Below the pieces are notes generated by a model, which was given only the letters and a program-made list of their open reading frames with translations, was not told the origin of the DNA and did not search any database. This document shows positions 7,502 through 13,481 of a stretch of 19,996 nucleotides of DNA, piece by piece. The DNA comes from an uncultured bacterium (GTDB lineage Bacteria > Patescibacteriota > Saccharimonadia > Saccharimonadales > Saccharimonadaceae). The number at the start of each line of letters is the position of its first letter. Positions within the stretch are counted from its first letter, which is position 1. The stretch spans positions 1 through 19,996 of the forward strand of contig CAIOSL010000089.1 of NCBI GenBank assembly GCA_903861015.1. The letters are read 5' to 3'. The position numbers and the translations under genes are program-made.

Positions 7502-7516
7502 TCCTGCTGGTTTTTT
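7491..7516 (+). terminator. Intrinsic terminator in the leader of the carbamoyltransferase-like gene (attenuator candidate)
   Basis: A perfect 8-bp stem, CCAGCAGG / CCTGCTGG with loop TGAT, is followed by six T. It lies 13 bases before the ATG, with a GGAGGGG Shine-Dalgarno (7521-7527) directly after. No plus-strand gene upstream needs this terminator: the nearest ends at 5970. Its natural role is therefore control of read-through into the gene. I saw no PyrR-type binding sequence or obvious antiterminator partner. Confidence 0.75.
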
Positions 7517-7529
7517 CTATGGAGGGGAT

Positions 7530-8603
7530 ATGTCCAAACTCAAAGAATCAACCAAAATAACAGCAACCGAACCGGTTAACTTGTTGGGTGTTATGCAGCC
7601 GATCGCCGGCGATGCCAGTTTCAAGAATTTATTGTCAATGCATCAGTTGGAGGCGCGCGACATACTCGACTATATTAATGAGGCGTACGCCGCCGAGAAG
7701 CTGATCCGAGATCGCGATAGTCGCGGTGCGTCGATCCTGCCGCATGCTGTCATGAAGGCAGTAATGCGTCAGCCATCAACCAGAACTGGCGGCAGTTGCA
7801 CGACAGCTATGCGCAAGCTGGGTGGTGCGGCGGAATTGATTAGTGGCATGAGTAGTTCGTCCGAGGCCAAGGGCGAGACTTTGGCCGATTCGTGGGTGGC
7901 TTTTGCGACCCAATCGGATATTCTGGGTATTCGCACCGCCGACGATTACGGTGCCATGTTTGCCGCCCAGGTTATCGCGCAGGGGTATGAACGTGGTCAT
8001 TTGTGGCAGTTGGTGCCGGTAATTAACCTGGGTGATGGCCGTAACGAGCATCCAACTCAGGCTCTGGGGGATTTGTTTACGATTCACAAAAAGTTTAAAA
8101 AGTTTGATGGTCTGACAATTGTATTTGTAGGTGATCAAGCCAGGTATCGGGCCCATCATTCGTTAATGATTGGTGCCTACAAGATGGGAATGTCGATTAC
8201 TGCGGTTGAATCACCAGTCGCCAAGGTGCCGCAAGCTTTAGTTGACTTTTTGGGCGACAAGCTAACAATCACTGATGATCTGGATGCGGCTATGCGTCGG
8301 GCTGATGTACTTTATCTTGGACGCAACCCCGACGAGTATGATGGCGATGATGACGCCGAACTAGAGCGTAGTCAGGCTTTGGCGCGTGATTATATTCAGT
8401 GGATCGTTGACCGCCAGCGACTTCAACAGATGTCGCCTGACAGTATGGTTCTGCATCCTAGGCCAAGGCGTGACGAGCTGCAGACCGATGTCGACACCGA
8501 CAAGCGGATGTATGATGTTCAACAAATGGCCAATATGATCCCGATGCGTATGGCAATTATCGCCAGGCATTTGGGCAAGTCGATTATAAATAGTACAAAA
8601 TAA
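7530..8603 (+). CDS. Aspartate/ornithine carbamoyltransferase family protein (PyrB-like)
   Basis: 357 residues, somewhat longer than the typical ~310. The family's carbamoyl-phosphate motifs are present: PSTRT (82-86), KGETLAD with K114 matching the ATCase 80s-loop lysine, HPTQALGDLF from H174, a GDQARYRAHHS segment matching D-x-x-x-x-R-x-x-HS, and HPRPRRDE from H309. ATCase joins carbamoyl phosphate and aspartate in pyrimidine synthesis. The aspartate-binding 240s loop, usually TRVQKER, reads GRNPDEYDGDDD here, so the acceptor specificity is uncertain. No other pyrimidine gene is in the window. A strong GGAGGGG Shine-Dalgarno and an upstream terminator hairpin point to attenuation control. 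Family is secure; calling it pyrB is not. Confidence 0.8.
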   Translation: MSKLKESTKITATEPVNLLGVMQPIAGDASFKNLLSMHQLEARDILDYINEAYAAEKLIRDRDSRGASILPHAVMKAVMRQPSTRTGGSCTTAMRKLGGAAELISGMSSSSEAKGETLADSWVAFATQSDILGIRTADDYGAMFAAQVIAQGYERGHLWQLVPVINLGDGRNEHPTQALGDLFTIHKKFKKFDGLTIVFVGDQARYRAHHSLMIGAYKMGMSITAVESPVAKVPQALVDFLGDKLTITDDLDAAMRRADVLYLGRNPDEYDGDDDAELERSQALARDYIQWIVDRQRLQQMSPDSMVLHPRPRRDELQTDVDTDKRMYDVQQMANMIPMRMAIIARHLGKSIINSTK

Positions 8604-8606
8604 TTT

Positions 8607-8682
8607 TGGTACCCTGGGTTGGAATTGAACCAACGACCTTAGGCTTAGAAGTCCTCTGCTCTATCCACTGAGCTACCAGGGC
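8607..8682 (-). tRNA. tRNA-Arg(TCT)
   Basis: A full cloverleaf of 76 bases with CCA encoded. The acceptor stem GCCCTGG/CCAGGGT has G1-T72 as a wobble. The D arm is GCTC/GAGC, the anticodon loop CTTCTAA and the T arm GTTGG/CCAAC. The anticodon stem GAGGA/GCCTA is weak: only its three middle pairs are Watson-Crick, with G27-A43 and A31-G39 mismatched. It reads AGA/AGG codons. It is convergent with the PyrB-like gene, whose stop is four bases away. Confidence 0.9.
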
Positions 8683-8708
8683 GTACCGGTTGTTTTTTGT
8701 ACTCTGTT

Positions 8709-8714
8709 ATTATA
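8709..8714 (-). promoter_or_regulatory. -10 box of tRNA-Arg(TCT)
   Basis: Perfect TATAAT on the minus strand, 26 bases before the mature tRNA 5' end. No strong -35 is seen. Confidence 0.5.
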
Positions 8715-8756
8715 CCAAACTCAGTTCATAAAAAGCTAAAACCTATACTATATAAT

Positions 8757-8785
8757 AAAAAACCACACGCTAAGTATGGTTTTTT
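8757..8785 (-). terminator. Terminator after tRNA-Gly
   Basis: AAAAAACCA and TGGTTTTTT form a 9-bp A/T-ended stem around an 11-base loop, two bases after the encoded CCA of tRNA-Gly on the minus strand. The symmetry means it could act in both directions. Confidence 0.7.
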
Positions 8786-8787
8786 AT

Positions 8788-8862
8788 TGGTGCGGGCGGA
8801 GAGAATCGAACTCTCATCACTTGCTTGGAAGGCAGGTATATGAGCCATTATACGACGCCCGC
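8788..8862 (-). tRNA. tRNA-Gly(TCC)
   Basis: 75 bases with CCA encoded. The acceptor stem GCGGGCG/CGCCCGC is perfect. The D arm begins with the GTCGTATAATGG sequence common in bacterial tRNA-Gly(TCC). The anticodon loop is CTTCCAA and the T arm GAGAG/CTCTC. The anticodon stem CCTGC/GCAAG has one C28-A42 mismatch. It reads GGA/GGG codons. Confidence 0.9.
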
Positions 8863-8872
8863 AACTCACACT

Positions 8873-8878
8873 ATTATA
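8873..8878 (-). promoter_or_regulatory. -10 box of tRNA-Gly
   Basis: Perfect TATAAT on the minus strand, ten bases before the mature 5' end of tRNA-Gly, so the 5' leader would be only a few bases. Confidence 0.5.
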
Positions 8879-8937
8879 CCAGGGGTGGGGCGGTTATGAA
8901 AAGTCCAAAAGAGTGTATTTTCATATCGCTGGTTATC

Positions 8938-8946
8938 TGTTACAAT
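8938..8946 (+). promoter_or_regulatory. Extended -10 promoter of tRNA-His
   Basis: TGTTACAAT is an extended -10 box 18 bases before the tRNA. No clear -35. Confidence 0.45.
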
Positions 8947-8964
8947 ATTTAGGTCCCAGCTTAT

Positions 8965-9042
8965 GGCGAATGTAGCTCAGTTGGTTAGAGCGCTGGTCTG
9001 TGGATCCAGAGGTCGTGGGTTCAAAACCCATCGTTCGCCCCA
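8965..9042 (+). tRNA. tRNA-His(GTG) with encoded G-1 and CCA
   Basis: 78 bases. The extra 5' G (8965) pairs with C73, the identity feature of tRNA-His, ahead of acceptor GCGAATG/CGTTCGC. The D arm is GCTC/GAGC, the anticodon loop CTGTGGA and the T arm GTGGG/CCCAT. The anticodon stem CTGGT/TCCAG has a T31-T39 mismatch. The CCA end is the first part of the following terminator stem. Confidence 0.93.
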
Positions 9043-9082
9043 AATTAAAACACCAAGTTCTAACTTGGTGTTTTAATTTGGG
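9039..9082 (+). terminator. Long perfect hairpin terminator of tRNA-His
   Basis: A perfect 21-bp inverted repeat (arms 9039-9059 and 9062-9082, two-base centre) with a GC-containing core CACCAAGTT and a TTTTAATTT tail. The left arm starts inside the tRNA 3' end (CCC of the discriminator and CCA). Formation of the hairpin and of the acceptor end therefore compete slightly until processing. Confidence 0.75.
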
Positions 9083-9097
9083 ATGATCTATAGTTTT

Positions 9098-9219
9098 GAA
9101 TCCACGACGTCGTGGGTGAGAACTGCCAGTCGGCAGTTCGCAAGGCAATGTCACAAATGAATTATATTCATTTGACTGACTTGCGGGGTCGCCGCAGGTG
9201 ACCAAAACCCATAATTCGC
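9098..9219 (+). pseudogene. Degenerate tRNA-His 3' half split by an ~82-bp structured insert
   Basis: 9098-9117 (GAATCCA, CGAC, then GTCGTGGGT) resembles 9002-9020 of tRNA-His, with nine exact bases in GTCGTGGGT. 9203-9219 (CAAAACCCAT, two bases, TTCGC) matches 9022-9038 at 15 of 17 positions. In the tRNA these halves are one base apart. Here they are separated by 9118-9202, flanked by GGTGA at 9115-9119 and 9197-9201. Removing one GGTGA and the insert rebuilds a tRNA-like 3' half. The insert folds into hairpins: GAACTGCC/GGCAGTTC (9120-9139), CAAATGAAT/ATTCATTTG (9154-9174) nested within CGCAA/TTGCG (9139-9185), and GGTCGCC/GGTGACC (9187-9203, one G-T). A small palindromic mobile unit is a possible reading. 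Confidence 0.45.
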
Positions 9220-9238
9220 TTAATCACTGCATCTTACG

Positions 9239-9244
9239 TATAAT
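9239..9244 (+). promoter_or_regulatory. -10 box of the 9253-9540 gene, near-leaderless
   Basis: Perfect TATAAT eight bases before the ATG at 9253. No Shine-Dalgarno could be on the transcript. Confidence 0.55.
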
Positions 9245-9252
9245 ATATACAA

Positions 9253-9540
9253 ATGGATCTGAACAAACACATCGTTAAGTCGGACAACGACAGCCCACTT
9301 CACAGCAGTGGTTATGCCCAGATTGCCAGTGGCGATCGAATCGGATCAACTTCGAGCATGTCGTTTGAGCAGCGGCTGCAAATCGAGCGAAACCGTCAAG
9401 TTGTCGGCGGGTATAATCGGTCGGCGATTGGGCGGTCGTATGGCGTGTTGCGGGCCAAGGCGGTGTCGAACGAAGTTGGGCGGCGGGGTGTTTTGCCACC
9501 ACCACAGCCGACAGTTCGTAAGTACGACCCTTATGCCTAG
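9253..9540 (+). CDS. Small uncharacterised polar protein
   Basis: 95 residues, no membrane segment, no signal peptide and no cysteine. The first 35 residues are polar and look disordered. The middle (about 39-72) is rich in charged residues and could be helical (for example FEQRLQIERNRQVVGGYNRS). The tail is proline-rich (GVLPPPQPTVRKYDPYA). I do not recognise the family. It is supported as a gene by the -10 box eight bases before its ATG and by ordinary local composition. Its TAG overlaps the murA TAG on the other strand in a CTAG, so the two genes converge with no spacer. Basic tail and charged middle could suit nucleic acid or protein binding, but nothing shows it. Confidence 0.65.
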   Translation: MDLNKHIVKSDNDSPLHSSGYAQIASGDRIGSTSSMSFEQRLQIERNRQVVGGYNRSAIGRSYGVLRAKAVSNEVGRRGVLPPPQPTVRKYDPYA

Positions 9541-11066
9541 ATCTCGCGCAATGTCTCGATGTCGGCGCCAATGGCGTTTAGCCGATTAGCAAAGTCTTCG
9601 TAGCCACGATTGATCGAATAAACATCACGCAAAATCGATTTGCCAGGGGCGGCTAGCATAGCCAGTAATATTACAACCGATGGGCGCAGGGCGGGTGGCG
9701 CGATAACGTCAGCTGGCTTCCAGCGAGTTGGGCCGGTGATGTAAACTCGGTGCGGATCTACCAGCTCGATATTGGCGTTTAATTTGGTTAGCTCGGTAAA
9801 GTAAATCGCACGGTTTTCGTACGACCAGTCATGGACCAATGTTCGACCCTCGGCAACGGTGGCGATCAGGCCCATAAATGGCAGGTTGTCCATGTTAACA
9901 CCTGGGAACGGCATGCTGTGCAATTTGTCTTTTGGTGCGTGCAGGTTGGATTTGAGGATATGCACGTCAACCAGGCGAGTCATTTCGTTGCGGGCCGTGT
10001 ACTCGTCGCTCAGGCGGTATTCTAGCCCCATGCTCTCTAATATGGCCAGTTCGATCTCGATAAACTCGATTGGTGCGCGTTTGACGGTAATTTCGGAATG
10101 AGTGACGACGCCAGCGGCTATAAGACTGAGAGCTTCGATTGGGTCTTCACTGGGATAATATTCGACATTTTTGTTAATGCTGCGCAAACCGCGAATTTTA
10201 AGAGTAGTGCTGCCGATGCCTTCGATCTGAACGCCCAGCTTTTGCAAGAAAAAGCAGACGTCTTGAACCATGTAATTTGGGCTGGCGTTGCGGATAGTAA
10301 CCTCGCCGTCATAAAGGGCGGCGGCCATAATGACGTTCTCGGTGGTTGTGTCGCCACGTTCGGTCAGCAAGATCGTACGGGTGATGGGTTTTTTGTTGAC
10401 GGTAGCATGGTAAAAGTCACCGGTTGCTTCAACATTCAAGCCAAACGGCGCCAAGCCGGCCATATGGGGCTCGACGGTGCGCTTACCGAGATTGCAGCCA
10501 CCAGCGAAAGGAATCTTGAACTCGCTATATTGGTGCAGCAGCGGCCCCAGGAACATAATAACCGTACGAGTTTTCTTGGCCGCCTCGATATCCATGTCCT
10601 CCAGGCGCAGGCGAGCCGGTGGTGTAATCTCCAGGTCGTTACTGTCGTTTAGCCAGCGAACTTTAACGCCGATACTTTGCAAAACTTCGATTATGCGGTT
10701 AACTTCTTCGATGCGGGCCACGCGCCGTATAGTGGTGGTGCCACGGTTAAGTAAGCTGGCGCAAAGCAAGCCAACGGCGGCGTTTTTGCTGGTTTTTACC
10801 TCGATGGCACCGGAGAGCTCTTTGCCGCCGTTAATGAGGAAGTTAATTTTGCCAGACTGGTTAAGACTGACCAGCTCGCTTGATAAAACTTCGCTGATGC
10901 GAGCCAACATCTCAAGACTGATATTTTGACCGCCTTTTTCGATGCGATTAATGGCACTTTGGCTGGTGTTTAGGGCCTCGGCTAGTTGAGTTTGAGTTAG
11001 GCCCCGTGCCTGTCTTGTCTCTTGAATTAAGGTTCCAATTTTTGACTTGTAATCAATTGTCTTCAT
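9537..11066 (-). CDS. murA: UDP-GlcNAc 1-carboxyvinyltransferase with N-terminal helix-turn-helix (HTH-MurA)
   Basis: 509 residues against about 420 for ordinary MurA; the excess is an N-terminal XRE/Cro-type HTH. It spans about residues 10-68, with TQTQLAEALNTSQSAINRIE including a recognition helix near 34-44. The MurA domain starts near 73. K94-N95 in TSKNAA correspond to K22-N23 of E. coli MurA. C191 in GGCNLGKR is the PEP-binding loop cysteine (C115), so it should be fosfomycin-sensitive in principle. YENR and the FPGVNMDNLP segment match the active-site arginine and aspartate regions. The enzyme makes the first committed step of peptidoglycan synthesis in the cytoplasm. A perfect palindrome overlaps its promoter, so self-repression is plausible. 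It is divergent from glyA and convergent with the 95-residue gene. Confidence 0.92.
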   Translation of the reverse strand: MKTIDYKSKIGTLIQETRQARGLTQTQLAEALNTSQSAINRIEKGGQNISLEMLARISEVLSSELVSLNQSGKINFLINGGKELSGAIEVKTSKNAAVGLLCASLLNRGTTTIRRVARIEEVNRIIEVLQSIGVKVRWLNDSNDLEITPPARLRLEDMDIEAAKKTRTVIMFLGPLLHQYSEFKIPFAGGCNLGKRTVEPHMAGLAPFGLNVEATGDFYHATVNKKPITRTILLTERGDTTTENVIMAAALYDGEVTIRNASPNYMVQDVCFFLQKLGVQIEGIGSTTLKIRGLRSINKNVEYYPSEDPIEALSLIAAGVVTHSEITVKRAPIEFIEIELAILESMGLEYRLSDEYTARNEMTRLVDVHILKSNLHAPKDKLHSMPFPGVNMDNLPFMGLIATVAEGRTLVHDWSYENRAIYFTELTKLNANIELVDPHRVYITGPTRWKPADVIAPPALRPSVVILLAMLAAPGKSILRDVYSINRGYEDFANRLNAIGADIETLREI

Positions 11067-11075
11067 ATAACTTAT

Positions 11076-11084
11076 AGTATATCA
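11076..11084 (-). promoter_or_regulatory. Extended -10 promoter of murA
   Basis: On the minus strand TGATATACT is an extended -10 box ending nine bases before the ATG at 11066, leaving a leader of at most two or three bases. It sits inside the right-hand part of the 11078-11095 palindrome. Confidence 0.55.
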
Positions 11085-11095
11085 GTCATGATATA
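11078..11095. promoter_or_regulatory. Perfect palindrome over the murA promoter, candidate HTH-MurA operator
   Basis: TATATCA, GTCA, TGATATA: two perfect 7-bp arms about a 4-base centre, 18 bp in all. This is the size usual for dimeric Cro/XRE-type repressors. It covers the murA -10 and lies 22 bases upstream of the glyA -10. Binding would block murA and might touch glyA. The protein bound is inferred, not shown. Confidence 0.55.
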
Positions 11096-11116
11096 GCGTC
11101 AACGATATTTAGTTGG

Positions 11117-11125
11117 TGCTATAAT
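11117..11125 (+). promoter_or_regulatory. Extended -10 promoter of glyA
   Basis: TGCTATAAT is a consensus extended -10 box. The expected start near 11132 gives a leader of about 31 bases containing AAGAGG (11152-11157), five bases before the GTG start. Confidence 0.65.
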
Positions 11126-11162
11126 GATAATAAATATTGACTAGGGCAGAAAAGAGGTCTAT

Positions 11163-12440
11163 GTGAAGGATATTCAGATCGAGAAGTTAATTGCTAGTGA
11201 AGAGGCCAGGCAACGGGACGGCCTAGAGCTGATCCCGAGCGAAAATTATGTCAGTCGCGATGTTTTGACCGCGCTGGGCAGTGTTTTTACTAACAAATAT
11301 TCCGAAGGTTACCCAGGCAAGCGTTATTATGGCGGTCAAGACTTTACCGACCAGATCGAGCAGCTGGCGATTGATCGTGCTAAGCAACTATTTCGGGCTG
11401 ATCATGCCAATGTTCAACCACATTCGGGTGCACCGGCCAACGAGGCGGTTTATAACGCCTGGTTGCAGCCAGGTGATACGGTTTTGGCGATGGACCTAGG
11501 TCACGGCGGACATTTGACGCATGGTGCACCGGTAACTCGCAGCGCCCAATTATACAACTTTATTCGTTACAAGATGAAGGACACTACGACGGGTGAGATT
11601 GACTACGACAATCTGCGGCAGCTGGCGTTGGAGCACAAGCCAAAGATTATTTTGGCTGGCTTTAGCGCTTATCCGCGCGAGCTAGATTATGCTAAGTTTG
11701 CCGAGATTGGCAACGAAGTTGGCGCGCTGTTGATGGCCGATATGGCTCACATCGCGGGTCTTATTGCTGCTGGTGTTGCTAAAAACCCATTTGATTATGG
11801 CTTTCATGTTATTACAACGACAACGCACAAGACTTTGCGCGGTCCACGTGGTGGCATGATTTTGTCGATGGGCAAGGTCGGCAACCCACTACGCAAAGTC
11901 GAAAAGACGCTCGAGAATATACCAACGCTGATCGATCGATCGATATTTCCTGGTATGCAGGGCGGGCCACACATGCATTCGATCGCCGCTAAGGCAGTTG
12001 CGTTTTATGAGGCCTTGCAACCAGAATTTAAAGATTACGCCAAGCAGATTGTGGCCAATGCGTCCGTACTGGCTGATGAAATGCAAAAGCAGGGTTTTGT
12101 ATTGTTGACTGGTGGCACCAGTAACCACCTGATTCTAGCCGACGTCTACAAGAGTTTTGGCATTGACGGCAAGACCGTCGAGCATGCCTTGGACGCAATT
12201 GGTCTGAACGTTAATGCCAATGCGATAGCCGACGATACACTGCCGCCGTTTAGGCCAAGTGGTATCCGTTTGGGCACGCCCGCCATTACTACTCGTGGTT
12301 TTACCACCGAGCATATGCCACAAATTGCACTTTGGATGCGTCAAGCTATCGACAATCGCGATAATCCAAAAGTACTGGCCAAGCTTCATAAAGAAGTTAC
12401 AGCCCTGGCTCGCCAATTCCCACTGCCAAGCGATAAGTAA
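11163..12440 (+). CDS. glyA: Serine hydroxymethyltransferase
   Basis: 425 residues, normal length. It converts serine and tetrahydrofolate to glycine and methylene-tetrahydrofolate in the cytoplasm, the main one-carbon source. The PLP lysine is K223 in TTTTHKTLRGPRGG. The N-terminal LIPSENYVSRDV, the YPGKRYYGG loop and LMADMAHIAGL are all standard. The start is GTG at 11163 with AAGAGG five bases upstream. An ATG two bases earlier runs at once into TGA and cannot be the start, although ATGTGA might affect initiation. It is divergent from HTH-MurA and ends in a strong terminator shared with the pilin genes. Confidence 0.96.
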   Translation: MKDIQIEKLIASEEARQRDGLELIPSENYVSRDVLTALGSVFTNKYSEGYPGKRYYGGQDFTDQIEQLAIDRAKQLFRADHANVQPHSGAPANEAVYNAWLQPGDTVLAMDLGHGGHLTHGAPVTRSAQLYNFIRYKMKDTTTGEIDYDNLRQLALEHKPKIILAGFSAYPRELDYAKFAEIGNEVGALLMADMAHIAGLIAAGVAKNPFDYGFHVITTTTHKTLRGPRGGMILSMGKVGNPLRKVEKTLENIPTLIDRSIFPGMQGGPHMHSIAAKAVAFYEALQPEFKDYAKQIVANASVLADEMQKQGFVLLTGGTSNHLILADVYKSFGIDGKTVEHALDAIGLNVNANAIADDTLPPFRPSGIRLGTPAITTRGFTTEHMPQIALWMRQAIDNRDNPKVLAKLHKEVTALARQFPLPSDK

Positions 12441-12455
12441 TTTATGACAACCATA

Positions 12456-12486
12456 AAAATACCCATCGGATTTCGATGGGTATTTT
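12456..12486. terminator. Bidirectional terminator between glyA and the pilin genes
   Basis: A 13-bp perfect stem, AAAATACCCATCG / CGATGGGTATTTT, around GATTT. A and T tracts flank the GC core, so it can end glyA from the left and the pilin gene (stop at 12507) from the right. Confidence 0.85.
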
Positions 12487-12506
12487 GGTTATATATTTCT
12501 GTGCTG

Positions 12507-13349
12507 CTAAGACGCTGGTGTCCAGAAGTTAGTTGCCGAACCATAGGTTACGGTTGCTACTGCGCCGGCGCCATAATCCCAGAAGGTAATACGTCCACCC
12601 GTATTATTACATGGAGACGTCGCTGCGACCGCACTGCCACACTCAAACTTAACGGTTGTTGTGCCGTTGCCTGATGTCGGGTTGACTAGACCAACCGTCA
12701 TGCCCGCTGCTAATTTTGCACTAGATGCCGTATTAGCTTGAATCGACGCAGCTGTTGCTGGCCAGGTGCTAGAGTTCTCGTTATACATAGCACGAGCTAC
12801 TGCAATAGTAGCTTCTGCTAGCCCTACTTTATAACATGTAATATTGTAGCCATTGGTATATGTACCGGAAGTTATGCCTATGCTAGTGTTGGTATTTAAA
12901 CTACCCAACCCCTGGTCCCAGTAGGCAATTTTTACGCCAGTAGGTACTGTAATGGTCGCATAGCTCGTTGCAGCTGCCGCACTTGCTGTTCCGCATAAAG
13001 AAAAGTCTATTGCATCAGGCTGCGCTGGCTTGGTACTCATTGCAACGTTATTAGAAGCGGTTGTGAAATTTATCCCTGCTGCGTAGTAAGATGTGTTGGA
13101 CGAGCTGTTGTTTATAGACCCGTATGTAGTAGGCATACCGTATGCGGTGTCCACACTATATATATTGATTTTTGCTGCTGCTGCGTTTGCTTCAGATTGT
13201 CCAGCTGCCGTATTAGCTTTAGTCGTTATACCAGTATACGAAACAATCGTAATAGCTGCCAAGATACCAATGACAACGATAACGACCAAGAGTTCTACGA
13301 TAGTAAAACCACGAGATCCTTGTTTAGCTTTTATATTTTTTAGAACCAT
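12507..13349 (-). CDS. Type IV prepilin, two-module
   Basis: 280 residues. The prepilin leader ends at G14 in SRGFTIVELLVV, with F15 as the mature first residue and glutamate at +5. A hydrophobic helix of about 25 residues follows. The globular part seems to hold two related modules, each ending in a similar strand: VKIAYWDQGLGS near the middle and GGRITFWDYGAGA near the end. The second module resembles the whole body of the neighbouring pilin (13531-14019), including its C-x(n)-C before TGGRI. Its first ~40 residues and 5' leader are nearly identical at DNA level to that neighbour. It is likely a pilus subunit secreted by a type IV pilus or related machine; peptidase and ATPases are not in the window. 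Confidence 0.88.
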   Translation of the reverse strand: MVLKNIKAKQGSRGFTIVELLVVIVVIGILAAITIVSYTGITTKANTAAGQSEANAAAAKINIYSVDTAYGMPTTYGSINNSSSNTSYYAAGINFTTASNNVAMSTKPAQPDAIDFSLCGTASAAAATSYATITVPTGVKIAYWDQGLGSLNTNTSIGITSGTYTNGYNITCYKVGLAEATIAVARAMYNENSSTWPATAASIQANTASSAKLAAGMTVGLVNPTSGNGTTTVKFECGSAVAATSPCNNTGGRITFWDYGAGAVATVTYGSATNFWTPAS

Positions 13350-13370
13350 ATCTTCTGTATGCCCCCTAAT
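13225..13370 (-). repeat. Duplicated pilin 5' block, copy A
   Basis: 146 bases that match 13895-14040 at 144 positions (differences at 13293 and 13323). It covers the prepilin leader, the hydrophobic helix and 21 bases upstream of the ATG. Similarity stops abruptly on both sides, which indicates recent duplication or gene conversion of the pilin head. Confidence 0.9.
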
Positions 13371-13380
13371 ACTGGTATTA

Positions 13381-13386
13381 ATTATA
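13381..13386 (-). promoter_or_regulatory. -10 box of the two-module pilin gene
   Basis: TATAAT on the minus strand, 31 bases before the ATG at 13349, giving a leader of about 25 bases. A GGGGG run is present in the leader but is too far upstream to be a normal Shine-Dalgarno. Confidence 0.5.
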
Positions 13387-13425
13387 TACTAATTACTATA
13401 TAGGATAATAAGCATAAGTACAATA

Positions 13426-13481
13426 TTATTATCTTAGATATAGATATAGATATAGATATAGACATAGATCTAAGATAATAA
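13426..13481. repeat. Inverted repeat enclosing a hexanucleotide tandem repeat
   Basis: Perfect 14-bp arms TTATTATCTTAGAT and ATCTAAGATAATAA enclose 28 bases made of ATAGAT/TATAGA units (about four and a half, with one G-to-C-type change near 13463). It lies between the two pilin genes, just downstream of the second pilin's terminator on the minus strand. The tandem part could vary in copy number; no function is shown. Confidence 0.6.

Noticed and set aside
8933..9205. Minus-strand frame of 90 codons containing GFEPTTSGSTDQRSNQLSY
   Set aside because: This is the reverse complement of tRNA-His, a classic false gene that recurs wherever tRNAs are translated.
10098..10652. Plus-strand frame of 184 codons inside murA
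   Set aside because: Antisense to a strongly conserved enzyme, with no promoter or Shine-Dalgarno; a codon-bias shadow.
11161..11166. ATG at 11161 as a start codon
   Set aside because: The next codon is TGA; GTG at 11163 is the glyA start, supported by AAGAGG.
12444..12674. Plus-strand frame of 76 codons after glyA
   Set aside because: Begins in the terminator and runs antisense to the pilin gene; low-quality composition.
13426..13481. CRISPR-like repeat
   Set aside because: Six-base units without spacers, and no cas genes in the window.
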